DNA of 64,000 nt from Aliivibrio fischeri (GTDB lineage: Bacteria; Pseudomonadota; Gammaproteobacteria; Enterobacterales; Vibrionaceae), in assembly GCA_038993745.2 (NCBI GenBank), contig CP160629.1, positions 2,418,001 to 2,482,000 of the forward strand. The letters are read 5' to 3'. The first letter of the stretch is position 1. Each line of letters starts with the position of its first letter. This document shows, one piece after another, positions 9,809 to 18,755 of the stretch. The notes under the pieces are model-generated. The model was not told the DNA's origin. It was given only the letters and a program-made list of their open reading frames with translations, and did not search any database. Both the position numbers and the translations under genes were made by a program.

Positions 9809-11220
9809 ATGATTCAATTTGGTACAGGTGGTTGGCGCGCATTTATTGGTGAAGAATTTACCAAAGATAACGTACGTCTTGTTGCTCAAGCACTATCAAA
9901 TATTATGATTAACGAACAAGTCCAAGATAAAGGGTTTGTTATTGGTTATGACCGTCGTTTCTTATCAGATAAAGCAGGAAAATGGTTTGCAGAAGTGGTT
10001 GCAGCCAATGGCATTAAAGTAAGTTTTATTGATAAGTTTGTTCCAACCCCTATCGTTATGTTCCAAACAAAAGAGATGGGTTGTATCTATTCAGCTTGTA
10101 TCACTGCATCTCATAACCCTGCAGACTACAACGGTGTGAAAGTGTTCATCGAAGGTGGTCGTGACGCCGATGAAATCATTACCCAAAAATCGAACAACAA
10201 ATTGCTCATTTAACTCAACAAGATGTTAATGCATTAGAATTTGAAGAAGCGGTTACTGCGGGAAAAATTGAAATCATTAACCCAATGAACGCATTTGTTG
10301 ACTCAATCATCGACTTTATCGATATCGAATCAATTAAAAAAGCCAACTTACGTGTACTTATCGACCCAATGTTTGGTGTAGCAAAAAATGCGCTTCAAAC
10401 GGTTTTAATTAATGGTCGTTGTGATGTTGACGTTATCAACGATGGTGAAAACCCTGCATTTGGAGGCTTAATGCCATCGCCAAGTGCCGCTACTTTGTAT
10501 CGCTTAAAACACTTAGTTGCACACGAAGGTTATGACATTGGTATTGGTACTGATGGAGATGCTGACCGTCTAGGTATTATCGATGAAAAAGGTAATTTTA
10601 TTCACCCTAATGAAGTCCTAATTCTCCTTTACTACTACTTACTTGAGTACAAAGGCTGGAAAGGGTCAGTGGTTCGTAATATTGCAACGACTCACTTGCT
10701 TGATAAAGTCGCAGCAGATCACGGCGAAAAATGCTTTGAGGTACCTGTAGGCTTTAAGCACATCAGCTCCCAAATGGAAGCCGATGATTCTTTAATCGGT
10801 GGGGAAAGTTCAGGTGGTTTAACCATTCGTGGACACATTAAAGGTAAAGATGGCGTATTCGCTTCCAGCTTATTAGTTGAAATGATCAGCGTGACAGGTA
10901 AAAAACTATCTGAAATGCTTGATGAGATTTACGCTAAATATGGTTACGCCTATACAGCGGAAGGCGATTGCACCTTTAAACCAGCAGAAAAAGAAACACT
11001 GTATAATAAAATTTATGTAGAGAAGCAACTACCTGAATTTGAATATGAAATAGAAAAAGTAAGCTATGAAGATGGTGCAAAAGTTTACTTTAAAAATGGC
11101 GGTTGGGTCATTGCTCGTTTCTCTGGTACCGAACCATTATTACGTATTTTTGCTGAAATGGAAGACAAACCAACTGCAGAAAAAGTACTTAATGAAATGA
11201 AAGCTTTCCTTTCTCTTTAG
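9809..11220 (+). pseudogene. phosphohexosamine/phosphomannomutase family protein, split by a frameshift
   Basis: Alpha-D-phosphohexomutase, the last gene of the chitin operon; it probably isomerises the GlcNAc-1-P made by the chitobiose phosphorylase to GlcNAc-6-P. The first part (9809-10213) carries the catalytic serine loop ITASHNP (Ser101). The second (10285-11220) carries the metal loop DGDADR, the sugar-binding loop GGESSGG and a C-terminal phosphate-binding loop (RFSGTEP). The frame changes at the A run 10185-10189: five A's where six would give CAA AAA ATC. Adding one A gives 470 aa, typical of the family. The two pieces are therefore one gene; the break is either a real mutation or an error. 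Confidence 0.87.
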
Positions 11221-11257
11221 TTTCTACGTTTTAACAAAACAAAAGTTCTAAAGAATT

Positions 11258-11291
11258 AACCCAGCTAATATAAGAGTCTGTTAGCTGGGTT
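11258..11291. terminator. intrinsic terminator between the chitin operon and fbpC
   Basis: An 11-bp stem AACCCAGCTAA / TTAGCTGGGTT with a 12-base loop, followed by TCTTTTTA on the plus strand and A-rich sequence on the other side. It can serve both convergent transcripts. Confidence 0.8.
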
Positions 11292-11309
11292 CTTTTTATA
11301 CTACTGATA

Positions 11310-12344
11310 TTAATCCTGAACAAAAACAATTGGACAGTGTGGTTTGATTTCAAACTTCACTTTTTCACCTATCGTTAATGAATCATTAGAAACGGCGATT
11401 AATTCCACACCTTCACTATCGATAACATAACGACACGTATCTCCCATAAATTGCAGCTCTTTCACTGTAGCTTCACCATTTACATCACGATATAACGTAA
11501 TATTTTGTGGTCGCAGTAGCACTTCCGCTTTTTTATCCGCTTCCGTTGTGCTTCTACCACAAGAGATGAAACCAACTTGAGTATCTATATTTCCGTTTTG
11601 GTTAATCGTACCTGATACGTAAGATCCACCACCTAAAAAATCAGCTACGAAGCAACTATTAGGGGAGTAATATAAATCGTTAGAGCTACCAAACTGTTCA
11701 ATCACGCCATGATTCATTACTGCTAATTTATCTGAAAAAGCGAAGGCTTCTTCACGACTGTGAGTAACAAAAATAGCTGTCACACCTTGTGCCTTAAAAA
11801 TTCGACGGATCTCTTTAATCAAGTCATGACGTACTTGTGTATCAATATTTGAAAATGGCTCATCAAGTAAAAGTAAATCAGGTTCACTTGCCAACGCTCG
11901 TGCAATAGCTACACGCTGTTGTTGCCCACCTGACAATTGATGAGGATAACGGTCACCAAATCCGCTTAAATGAACTAGGTGTAACATCGACTCAACTTTA
12001 TCGTCGGCTTTTTTCTTATCCCAACCTTTTAAGCCAAAACCAATATTTTGAGTCACCGTCAAATGAGGGAAAAGTGCATAATCTTGAAAAATCATGCCGA
12101 TGTTTCTTTGTTCTGGTGGTAACCAAGTATTGTTATCCGTTATCACCTTACCATTTAAGTTCATCTCACCAGACGATAAAGGCAACAGACCTGCAATGGA
12201 TTTTAATAACGTCGTTTTTCCACACCCACTTGCACCAAGTAAACAAACGATCTCACCTTGTTCAACATTTAATGAAAGCTGAGATAAGATATCTTGATCG
12301 TGATAGCGACAAGTCAAATTTGAAATAGATAATGCAGATTTCAT
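11310..12344 (-). CDS. fbpC: ferric iron ABC transporter ATP-binding protein
   Basis: ATPase of the FbpABC Fe(III) importer, 344 aa. Walker A GASGCGKTT lies at residues 37-45, then LSGGQQQR and Walker B LLLLDEP, with a C-terminal TOBE-type regulatory domain (about 235-340). The start codon overlaps the stop of fbpB (TAATG), so the two are translationally coupled. Position after fbpA and fbpB, and FbpC-like sequence rather than sugar or polyamine type, support iron. The system moves iron delivered to the periplasm into the cytoplasm. Confidence 0.9.
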   Translation of the reverse strand: MKSALSISNLTCRYHDQDILSQLSLNVEQGEIVCLLGASGCGKTTLLKSIAGLLPLSSGEMNLNGKVITDNNTWLPPEQRNIGMIFQDYALFPHLTVTQNIGFGLKGWDKKKADDKVESMLHLVHLSGFGDRYPHQLSGGQQQRVAIARALASEPDLLLLDEPFSNIDTQVRHDLIKEIRRIFKAQGVTAIFVTHSREEAFAFSDKLAVMNHGVIEQFGSSNDLYYSPNSCFVADFLGGGSYVSGTINQNGNIDTQVGFISCGRSTTEADKKAEVLLRPQNITLYRDVNGEATVKELQFMGDTCRYVIDSEGVELIAVSNDSLTIGEKVKFEIKPHCPIVFVQD

Positions 12345-13975
12345 TAATGATGTTGCTCCAAAGAACGGTTAACAATAATTAATGGAATTAACCCCACTAA
12401 AACCAATAGCACCGCAGGCATCGCTGCGATTTCTAGTTGCTCATCAGAAGCAAAATTAAACACGTAAGTTGCCAGTGTTTCAAAATTAAATGGACGCAAT
12501 AATAACGCTGCATTGAGCTCTTTCATGGTTTCAATGAATACTAGAAGCCCCGCAATTAAACACCCTCGACGAATCAGTGGAAAGTGCACTCGACGCAGCA
12601 TAGACCAAGTCCCACATCCCAATGTGCGAGAAGCCATATCTAATGAAGGTGGTATCTTATTTAAGTTACTTTCAATAGAACCGATAGCGACCGCTGAAAA
12701 TCGAGTTACAGAAGCAAAAATTAACGCAAAAATAGAGCCAGAGAAAATTAGACCAATAACCCCAAAACCAAGTTGTTTTGATACATCATTAATAAAATGA
12801 TCCAAACCAATCATAGGTAGCATAACGCCAATCGCTAACACCGTTCCTGGCACAGCATAACCTAATGAAGCTAAACGCATAGGAACAACGCTCCATTTAC
12901 TAGCAGGCTGTAAGCGACGTAAAAAATTCACCACAACAGCAATGATTACGGCAATGACAGCAGAAATACTAGAGACATATAAACTATTGATGGCGTATTC
13001 TTGAAACTCAGCAGTCCAGCTTTGCTCAAAGTAATCAATTGCATAACTGATTAACTGCATTAATGGAAAAATAAAAGCGATTGAAACAAGTCCCCAACAC
13101 CAAATTAATGCTCCCCACTTTTTCCAACCATGCAATTGATATTGAAATTCCTCGCTCGTATTAAATTTTTCTTGGAACATTTTTTGTTTACGACGGCTAT
13201 AACGTTCACCACTGATCAATAATAAAATACCCATCAGCATAAAAGCAGAAACCTTAGCCGCCGCATTTAAATTTGAATAGCCAAGCCAAGTATCATACAC
13301 CGCCGTCGTTAACGTATTCACCGCAAAATAGCTAACGGTACCAAAGTCCCCTAGTGCTTCCATTGCCACTAATGACAAGGCAACAGCAATCGATGGTCTA
13401 GCAAGAGGTAAAGAGATACGTTTAAAACTCTCCCAAGGAGTACATTTTAGTAATCGAGCCGACTGCAACAGACTGATGTTCTGCTCCATAAAAGCAGCAC
13501 GAGCTAATAAATAAACATAAGGATACAAAACTAAAGACATGACTAAAATGGCTCCAGCTAATGTACGAATATCTGGAAACCAATAATCGCTGTATGACTG
13601 CCAGCCAAAAATATCACGTAATAACACTTGTATTGGGCCAGCAAAATCTAACCAATCTGTGTAGATGTACCCAACGATATAAGCAGGCATAGCAAGAGGC
13701 AAAACCAAAGCCCATTGCAAAATAGAAGAGCTAGGAATGCGGCACATTGCCATAAACCAAGCTGAAGGGACACCCAAAATAAGAGAGAAGAACATCGCAC
13801 CAAACACTAATAAAACCGTATTGAGTGTGTATGTAGGAAGCACAGTATCAAACAGATGAGTAAATATATCGTCTGTATTACCGAGCGCTGTATATAGGAT
13901 CGCTAAGATCGGCAAAACCAGTAGTAGAGAAAAACTCCAACTACTGGTTTTCCAAAATAATAATTTTTCTTTCAT
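12344..13975 (-). CDS. fbpB: ferric iron ABC transporter permease
   Basis: Inner-membrane permease of 543 aa made of two fused BPD_transp_1 halves, with about twelve membrane segments. Each half shows a coupling-loop region (in the first, ARAAFMEQNISLLQSARLL; in the second, the stretch after IGSIESNLNKIPPSLDMA), as in FbpB/AfuB/SfuB. The gene lies 67 bases downstream of fbpA behind a hairpin and overlaps fbpC by one base. It forms the channel for Fe(III) delivered by FbpA. Confidence 0.9.
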   Translation of the reverse strand: MKEKLLFWKTSSWSFSLLLVLPILAILYTALGNTDDIFTHLFDTVLPTYTLNTVLLVFGAMFFSLILGVPSAWFMAMCRIPSSSILQWALVLPLAMPAYIVGYIYTDWLDFAGPIQVLLRDIFGWQSYSDYWFPDIRTLAGAILVMSLVLYPYVYLLARAAFMEQNISLLQSARLLKCTPWESFKRISLPLARPSIAVALSLVAMEALGDFGTVSYFAVNTLTTAVYDTWLGYSNLNAAAKVSAFMLMGILLLISGERYSRRKQKMFQEKFNTSEEFQYQLHGWKKWGALIWCWGLVSIAFIFPLMQLISYAIDYFEQSWTAEFQEYAINSLYVSSISAVIAVIIAVVVNFLRRLQPASKWSVVPMRLASLGYAVPGTVLAIGVMLPMIGLDHFINDVSKQLGFGVIGLIFSGSIFALIFASVTRFSAVAIGSIESNLNKIPPSLDMASRTLGCGTWSMLRRVHFPLIRRGCLIAGLLVFIETMKELNAALLLRPFNFETLATYVFNFASDEQLEIAAMPAVLLVLVGLIPLIIVNRSLEQHH

Positions 13976-13997
13976 TGCCTAAACTGCAAGGCTCTTA

Positions 13998-14031
13998 TAA
14001 AAATGATGAGGTATTGTTACCTCACCATTTT
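13998..14031 (-). terminator. stem-loop between fbpA and fbpB (partial terminator)
   Basis: On the minus strand, right after the fbpA stop, a 14-bp stem with one mismatch (AAAATG and TGAGGTA arms) has a 4-base loop and is followed by TTTTTA. In binding-protein-dependent systems such a site often lets only part of transcription into the permease genes, so that the binding protein is made in excess; that role is inferred here. Confidence 0.65.
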
Positions 14032-14042
14032 TAAATATCAAA

Positions 14043-15056
14043 TTAAAGATCGAATTTAACTTCATCTAAAAGCTTAATTGCTTTTGTATGATTGTCAGCG
14101 ATTTCGTCTAAAGAAAGTGTATCGGCTTTAAAGTCACCCCAAGAAGCAACTAACTCAGAACGTTTAACTCCTGGTTTTACGGGGTATTCATAGTTCACTT
14201 CAGCGTACATACCTTGTGCTACATCACCAGTTAAGAACTCCATTAATTTTAATGCGTTATCTTTATTTGGTGCGTATTTTGCCATCGCCATACCACTCAC
14301 ATTCACATGTGTACCGTCAGTATTTTGATTTGGGAAGTTAATGTATACCGACTCAGCCCAAGAAACTTGTTTTGGATCGTTAACCATTTTACCTAAGTAG
14401 TAACTATTACCTAAAGCAAGATCACAAAGCCCTTCTTTAATTGCTTTCACTTGCGCACGATCATTACCTTGTGGTTTACGAGCAAGGTTCGATTTTACGC
14501 CTTCTAACCACGTTTTCGCTTCTGCTTCACCATGATGAGCAATCATTGAAGAAACAAGAGATACATTATATGGGTGCTTACCACTACGAGTACAAATCTT
14601 ACCTTTCCATTCTGGCTTAGCTAAATCAGCATAATCAAAATCAGCACCTAATTTACCCACACGGTCACGAGATGAATAAACGTTACGAGCGCGAAGTGTT
14701 AGAGCAAACCACTCATCTTCAGCATCACGATATTGTGCAGGAACATTTGCATCAATAACTTTACTATCAACAGGTTGAACTAAGTTTTTATTAGTTAATT
14801 CAGCTAAACGGCTAATATCAGTTGTTAAAATAACATCTGCGGGGCTTAATTCCCCTTCTTGAGCCAATTTCTCAGCTAAGCCTTTTTTAGCAAACTTAAC
14901 ATTAACCTGAATACCAGTCTCTTTTGTGAACTCTTTGAACATTGGCTCAACTAAGAAAGGTTGGCGATAAGAGTAAACGTTAACTTCTTCAGCAGCCATA
15001 ACACTTGGTGCAAACATACCTGCAATTAAAGCAGAAACTGATAGTAATTTTTTCAT
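14043..15056 (-). CDS. fbpA: periplasmic Fe(III)-binding protein
   Basis: Iron-binding protein of 337 aa with a Sec signal peptide (MKKLLSVSALIAGMFAPSVMA, then AEE). The mature part is a class-1 solute-binding fold, and the pair of tyrosines that binds Fe(III) in this family is visible in GNSYYLGKM near residue 220. It starts the fbpABC operon. A 19-bp sequence matching the Fur box at 15 positions lies about 30 bases upstream, so iron repression is expected. It differs from spermidine and sulfate binding proteins by the YY motif and neighbours. Confidence 0.92.
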   Translation of the reverse strand: MKKLLSVSALIAGMFAPSVMAAEEVNVYSYRQPFLVEPMFKEFTKETGIQVNVKFAKKGLAEKLAQEGELSPADVILTTDISRLAELTNKNLVQPVDSKVIDANVPAQYRDAEDEWFALTLRARNVYSSRDRVGKLGADFDYADLAKPEWKGKICTRSGKHPYNVSLVSSMIAHHGEAEAKTWLEGVKSNLARKPQGNDRAQVKAIKEGLCDLALGNSYYLGKMVNDPKQVSWAESVYINFPNQNTDGTHVNVSGMAMAKYAPNKDNALKLMEFLTGDVAQGMYAEVNYEYPVKPGVKRSELVASWGDFKADTLSLDEIADNHTKAIKLLDEVKFDL

Positions 15057-15086
15057 GTTATTCCTTTAAAATCTTTACTTATAAAT

Positions 15087-15105
15087 GGTAATAATAATAA
15101 TTATC
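15087..15105 (-). promoter_or_regulatory. Fur box upstream of fbpABC
   Basis: On the minus strand the 19-mer GATAATTATTATTATTACC matches GATAATGATAATCATTATC at 15 of 19 positions and sits 31 bases before the fbpA start, where Fur would block transcription. The site is predicted from sequence only. Confidence 0.7.
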
Positions 15106-15167
15106 AATAACGGTATTATACGAAGAGATTTAGAAAAGACAATGATCCAATTTTCTTTTTGATAAAA

Positions 15168-15197
15168 AAGAGCCCCAATACTTGCGCATTAGGGCAC
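15168..15197 (-). terminator. terminator after amtB
   Basis: On the minus strand downstream of amtB, an imperfect stem built on GCCC / GGGC and ATT / AAT ends in CTCTTTTTTATC. It is the likely end of the glnK-amtB transcript. Confidence 0.55.
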
Positions 15198-15224
15198 TTG
15201 AATTTGTAAGGAAATATTAACTTT

Positions 15225-16454
15225 CTATTTTACACTTACAAACTCTGGGTAAGCATCGATACCACAATCATGTACATCCATGCCTTCAAGCTCCTCTTCC
15301 TCTGTTACTCGAATGCCGACTGTTGCTTTCAATACCGCCCATACAACTAAACTTGCGCCAAATACCCATGCGAAGATCACGACAGCACCAAGTAGTTGCG
15401 CTCCAAATGTGGCATCAGAGTTACTCAAAGGAACCACCATTAAACCAAAGAAGCCACACACACCATGAACAGAAATAGCACCTACAGGATCATCAATTTT
15501 AATTTTATCAAAACCAACAATACTAAATACAACCAGAGCTCCAGCGATTGCACCAACACTTACAGCAGCTAATGGTGACGGTGATAACGGATCTGCAGTG
15601 ATAGCAACTAAACCTGCTAATGCCCCATTTAATACCATGGTTAAATCAGCTTTACCCCATGTGCTCTTACATACAAATAATGCCGTAATTGCTCCTGCCG
15701 CCGCTGCTGCATTCGTATTCAAAAAGATCTGGCCAACCGCAGTTGCATTCTCAAAGTCAGAAACCATTAACTGAGAACCACCATTAAAGCCAAACCAACC
15801 AAACCATAAAATAAAAGTACCCAGTGTAGCCAAAGGCATGTTTGAACCTGGAATTGGATATATTTGCCCTTTCTTACCGTACTTACCTTTACGAGCCCCT
15901 AGTAATAGAACTCCTGCAAGCGCAGCAGATGCACCAGCCATATGAACGATACCTGAGCCAGCAAAGTCACTGAATCCTGCTTCTGATAGGAAGCCACCAC
16001 CCCATGTCCAATAACCTTCCATTGGATAAATAAAAGCGGTTAAAATCGCTGAAAAAATAAGGAATGACCATAGCTTCATACGCTCAGCAACCGCACCTGA
16101 AACCACTGACATTGCAGTAGCTACAAACACCACTTGGAAGAAAAAGTCTGATTCTAATGAATGATCAGCACCTTCAGCCTGTGTACCAATTAAGGTTCCT
16201 ATAGAGGGTAAAAAACCACCAGAGCCGTTATCAACATACATAATGTTATAACCAACGACTAAATACGTAGTACAAGCGATTGCATATAAACAGATATTTT
16301 TAGTTAGGATCTCTGTTGTATTTTTTGAACGAACTAAACCAGCTTCTAACATGGCAAACCCTGCAGCCATCCACATAACTAATGCACCTGACATCAAAAA
16401 GAAGAAGGTATCTAACGCATAACGAAGTTCTGATACTGTTGTTGAAAGTTCCAT
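15225..16454 (-). CDS. amtB: ammonium transporter
   Basis: Inner-membrane ammonium channel of 409 aa with about eleven hydrophobic segments. Typical Amt signatures are present: FAMLEAGLVRSKN early in the protein, the signature region around DFAGSGIVHMAGASAALAG, and the conserved GxHG-type histidine near GAISVHGVCGFFG. Unlike E. coli AmtB there is no clear signal peptide, as in many vibrio Amt proteins. It lies 17 bases after glnK, whose product plugs the channel when nitrogen is sufficient. The pair is read from a sigma-54-like promoter upstream of glnK. Confidence 0.95.
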   Translation of the reverse strand: MELSTTVSELRYALDTFFFLMSGALVMWMAAGFAMLEAGLVRSKNTTEILTKNICLYAIACTTYLVVGYNIMYVDNGSGGFLPSIGTLIGTQAEGADHSLESDFFFQVVFVATAMSVVSGAVAERMKLWSFLIFSAILTAFIYPMEGYWTWGGGFLSEAGFSDFAGSGIVHMAGASAALAGVLLLGARKGKYGKKGQIYPIPGSNMPLATLGTFILWFGWFGFNGGSQLMVSDFENATAVGQIFLNTNAAAAAGAITALFVCKSTWGKADLTMVLNGALAGLVAITADPLSPSPLAAVSVGAIAGALVVFSIVGFDKIKIDDPVGAISVHGVCGFFGLMVVPLSNSDATFGAQLLGAVVIFAWVFGASLVVWAVLKATVGIRVTEEEELEGMDVHDCGIDAYPEFVSVK

Positions 16455-16471
16455 AATATTGTCCTCTATCC

Positions 16472-16813
<342 letters not shown>

Positions 16814-16851
16814 TCAGTCCCTTGAATTTATTTGTTACTTATTCTTAACAA

Positions 16852-16868
16852 TTCAATCGGTGTGCCAA
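16852..16868 (-). promoter_or_regulatory. sigma-54 (-24/-12) promoter of glnK-amtB
   Basis: The minus-strand sequence TTGGCACACCGATTGAA fits the TGGCAC-N5-TTGCA consensus with the GG and TTG elements in the correct spacing; the last GC is GA. It lies about 45 bases before glnK, where an NtrC-dependent promoter is expected. Confidence 0.6.
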
Positions 16869-16923
16869 CATTAAAAATAATTATTATTCAATAAGATAGA
16901 AAAATGCAGAGTAACAAAACAAA

Positions 16924-16952
16924 AAAGGCCGCACTAATATAGTGCAGCCTTT
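16924..16952 (-). terminator. terminator after yacL
   Basis: A 13-bp stem with one mismatch (AAAGGCCGCACTA / TAGTGCAGCCTTT) and a 3-base loop is followed on the minus strand by TTTTTTGTTTTG, 20 bases after the yacL stop. Confidence 0.8.
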
Positions 16953-16972
16953 CCCTATCAATGAGCATTAAA

Positions 16973-17341
16973 TTAAAAACGATTTATAAATGCTTCCCAA
17001 CTTTGAAGCATAGTTTCAAAGTCTTCTAATCCACATACAGATATACATTCATCATCATACATATGAATATCCTCTTCGAACTCTTCATCAGATTGTTCAA
17101 ACAATGCGTTCTCCTGAACAATGACTTCTTGATCGCTCAATACTAATGTCATCACCTTGCCTGATAACGTCCACTCATCCTGTGTATTTTTAATTAAAGC
17201 GATGTGCTTATATATTTCTGCGAGTAAATCCGTATTTTTCGCTACATCTTCAACTAACCAACGTCCCATGGCTTCATGCCCCATGGAAAAATTCGCATGG
17301 TATGTACCCTCAAGGGTATTTTTCTTAAATTCGTAATCCAT
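16973..17341 (-). CDS. yacL: YacL family protein (UPF0231)
   Basis: A small acidic protein of 122 aa of the uncharacterised YacL/UPF0231 family (E. coli YacL is 120 aa). The N-terminus MDYEFKKNTLEGTYHANFSM is the conserved family start. The upstream AGGA, six bases before this ATG, sets the start at 17341 rather than at a TTG fifteen bases earlier. No catalytic motif is known; the middle and end are rich in Asp and Glu. It is a single-gene unit with its own terminator. In E. coli the gene lies near acnB and the pyruvate dehydrogenase genes, a linkage loosely kept here. No function is proposed. Confidence 0.85.
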   Translation of the reverse strand: MDYEFKKNTLEGTYHANFSMGHEAMGRWLVEDVAKNTDLLAEIYKHIALIKNTQDEWTLSGKVMTLVLSDQEVIVQENALFEQSDEEFEEDIHMYDDECISVCGLEDFETMLQSWEAFINRF

Positions 17342-17482
17342 CGGATATCCTAACAATTATATCGGCGTTAACTCACACGTTTTGGATCAAAGACAATGCC
17401 GAGCTCTTTTACTCCAGTATAATCTTATCCCTATTTTTTTATAGCTAACTCCCTCCTTTCTTAATAGCTAAAAGGTTTAAAG

Positions 17483-18628
17483 ATGCAGTTAACCACAATG
17501 ATCGCCAAACAAATTGTCGAGCGTTCAATGAAAATTATCAAACACTCTGTCAATGTGATGGATGAGTATGGTGTGATTATTGGTTCAGGGGATCCATCAA
17601 GATTAAACTGTCGTCATGAAGGGGCAATACTTGCTATTAATGAAAATCGAGAAGTTGAAATCGATTACTCTACGGCTCAACAATTACGTGGTGTAAAAGC
17701 TGGAATTAACTTACCCATTGTGTTTCAAAATAAGGTTATTGGGGTTGTTGGTATTTCGGGAAAACCTTCAGAGATCCAACAGTACGGAGAGTTAGTAAAA
17801 ATGACCGCCGAACTTATCATTGAGCAAGCCGCTTTAATGACTGAAATTCAATGGTCTAAACGCCACAAAGAAGAATTAGTTCTACAATTAATTCAACCAT
17901 CAGACTTAAATACACAGCAACTTTATTCTATTGCTGAACGACTAGAGCTCGATCTTAATCAACCACGAATCGCAACCATCATTAAGGTAGATTCTTTTAA
18001 TGGTGAAAACCTTTCTCTCAGCCATCTTCAAAAATTAGTTCATTTATTAGAATATCCAGAGCGCGATAATTTAGTGGCAATCAGCTCCGTGACCTTAAAC
18101 GAAGTTGTGGTATTAAAGCCAATTACATTAACGGATATCGGATGGAATAGAAGCCATGAAGAAAAAAGGATCCGCCAATTATTTCAACGTATCTCCCATG
18201 ATGAGAAATTCACAATAAAAATAGCATTGGGTGATTACTTTCCGAATCTAGAAGGACTAGCGCAATCTTATATGACAGCAAAAGCGACCATGAGTACTGC
18301 TAATGCTAAAAATCGCATTTTATTTTTCCAAGATAACAAGCTACCCGTTTTAATTAATGGACTAAAATCCGATACTTGGCGCATGGAACAATTAAAGCAA
18401 CCTATCGTTAATCTTCAAAAAGCAGATCCTAAAGGGATATTACTCAAAACCCTTAAAGCCTTTTTTAATCATAATTGTGATTCAGCTCAAACCTGTAAAT
18501 CATTACATATTCATCGGAATACTCTTCGCTACAGGCTGGATAAAATAAACAAAGAAACAAGCTTAGATATCAATAAGATAAATGATTCTACCTATTTGTA
18601 CCTTGCTTCATTAATGAGTAATAAATAA
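17483..18628 (+). CDS. cdaR: CdaR-type sugar diacid/glycerate transcriptional regulator
   Basis: Transcription activator of 381 aa. Residues 1-135 form the putative sugar-diacid recognition domain (starts MQLTTMIAKQIVERSMKIIK). The C-terminus has the PucR-type helix-turn-helix with TCKSLHIHRNTLRYRLDKI near residues 340-358. In E. coli, CdaR responds to glycerate, galactarate and glucarate and activates gar/gud genes. The next two genes are a GntP-family permease and glycerate kinase, so this is probably their local activator with glycerate as the signal. The ATG follows the weak site AAAGG. Confidence 0.85.
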   Translation: MQLTTMIAKQIVERSMKIIKHSVNVMDEYGVIIGSGDPSRLNCRHEGAILAINENREVEIDYSTAQQLRGVKAGINLPIVFQNKVIGVVGISGKPSEIQQYGELVKMTAELIIEQAALMTEIQWSKRHKEELVLQLIQPSDLNTQQLYSIAERLELDLNQPRIATIIKVDSFNGENLSLSHLQKLVHLLEYPERDNLVAISSVTLNEVVVLKPITLTDIGWNRSHEEKRIRQLFQRISHDEKFTIKIALGDYFPNLEGLAQSYMTAKATMSTANAKNRILFFQDNKLPVLINGLKSDTWRMEQLKQPIVNLQKADPKGILLKTLKAFFNHNCDSAQTCKSLHIHRNTLRYRLDKINKETSLDINKINDSTYLYLASLMSNK

Positions 18629-18755
18629 TACTCAATTTATGCAATTGCACAATGATTTAAATATTTAATCCATAAAATTTGGGCATTCGACTAAAGCATA
18701 TTGATAACGATAACGTTAGATTACCGACATCTTAATTATTAAATGGAACGTTAAT

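Noticed and set aside
10285..11220. A separate short phosphomutase paralogue
   Set aside because: It begins mid-domain and continues the previous gene in another frame; a one-base correction joins both into one normal enzyme.
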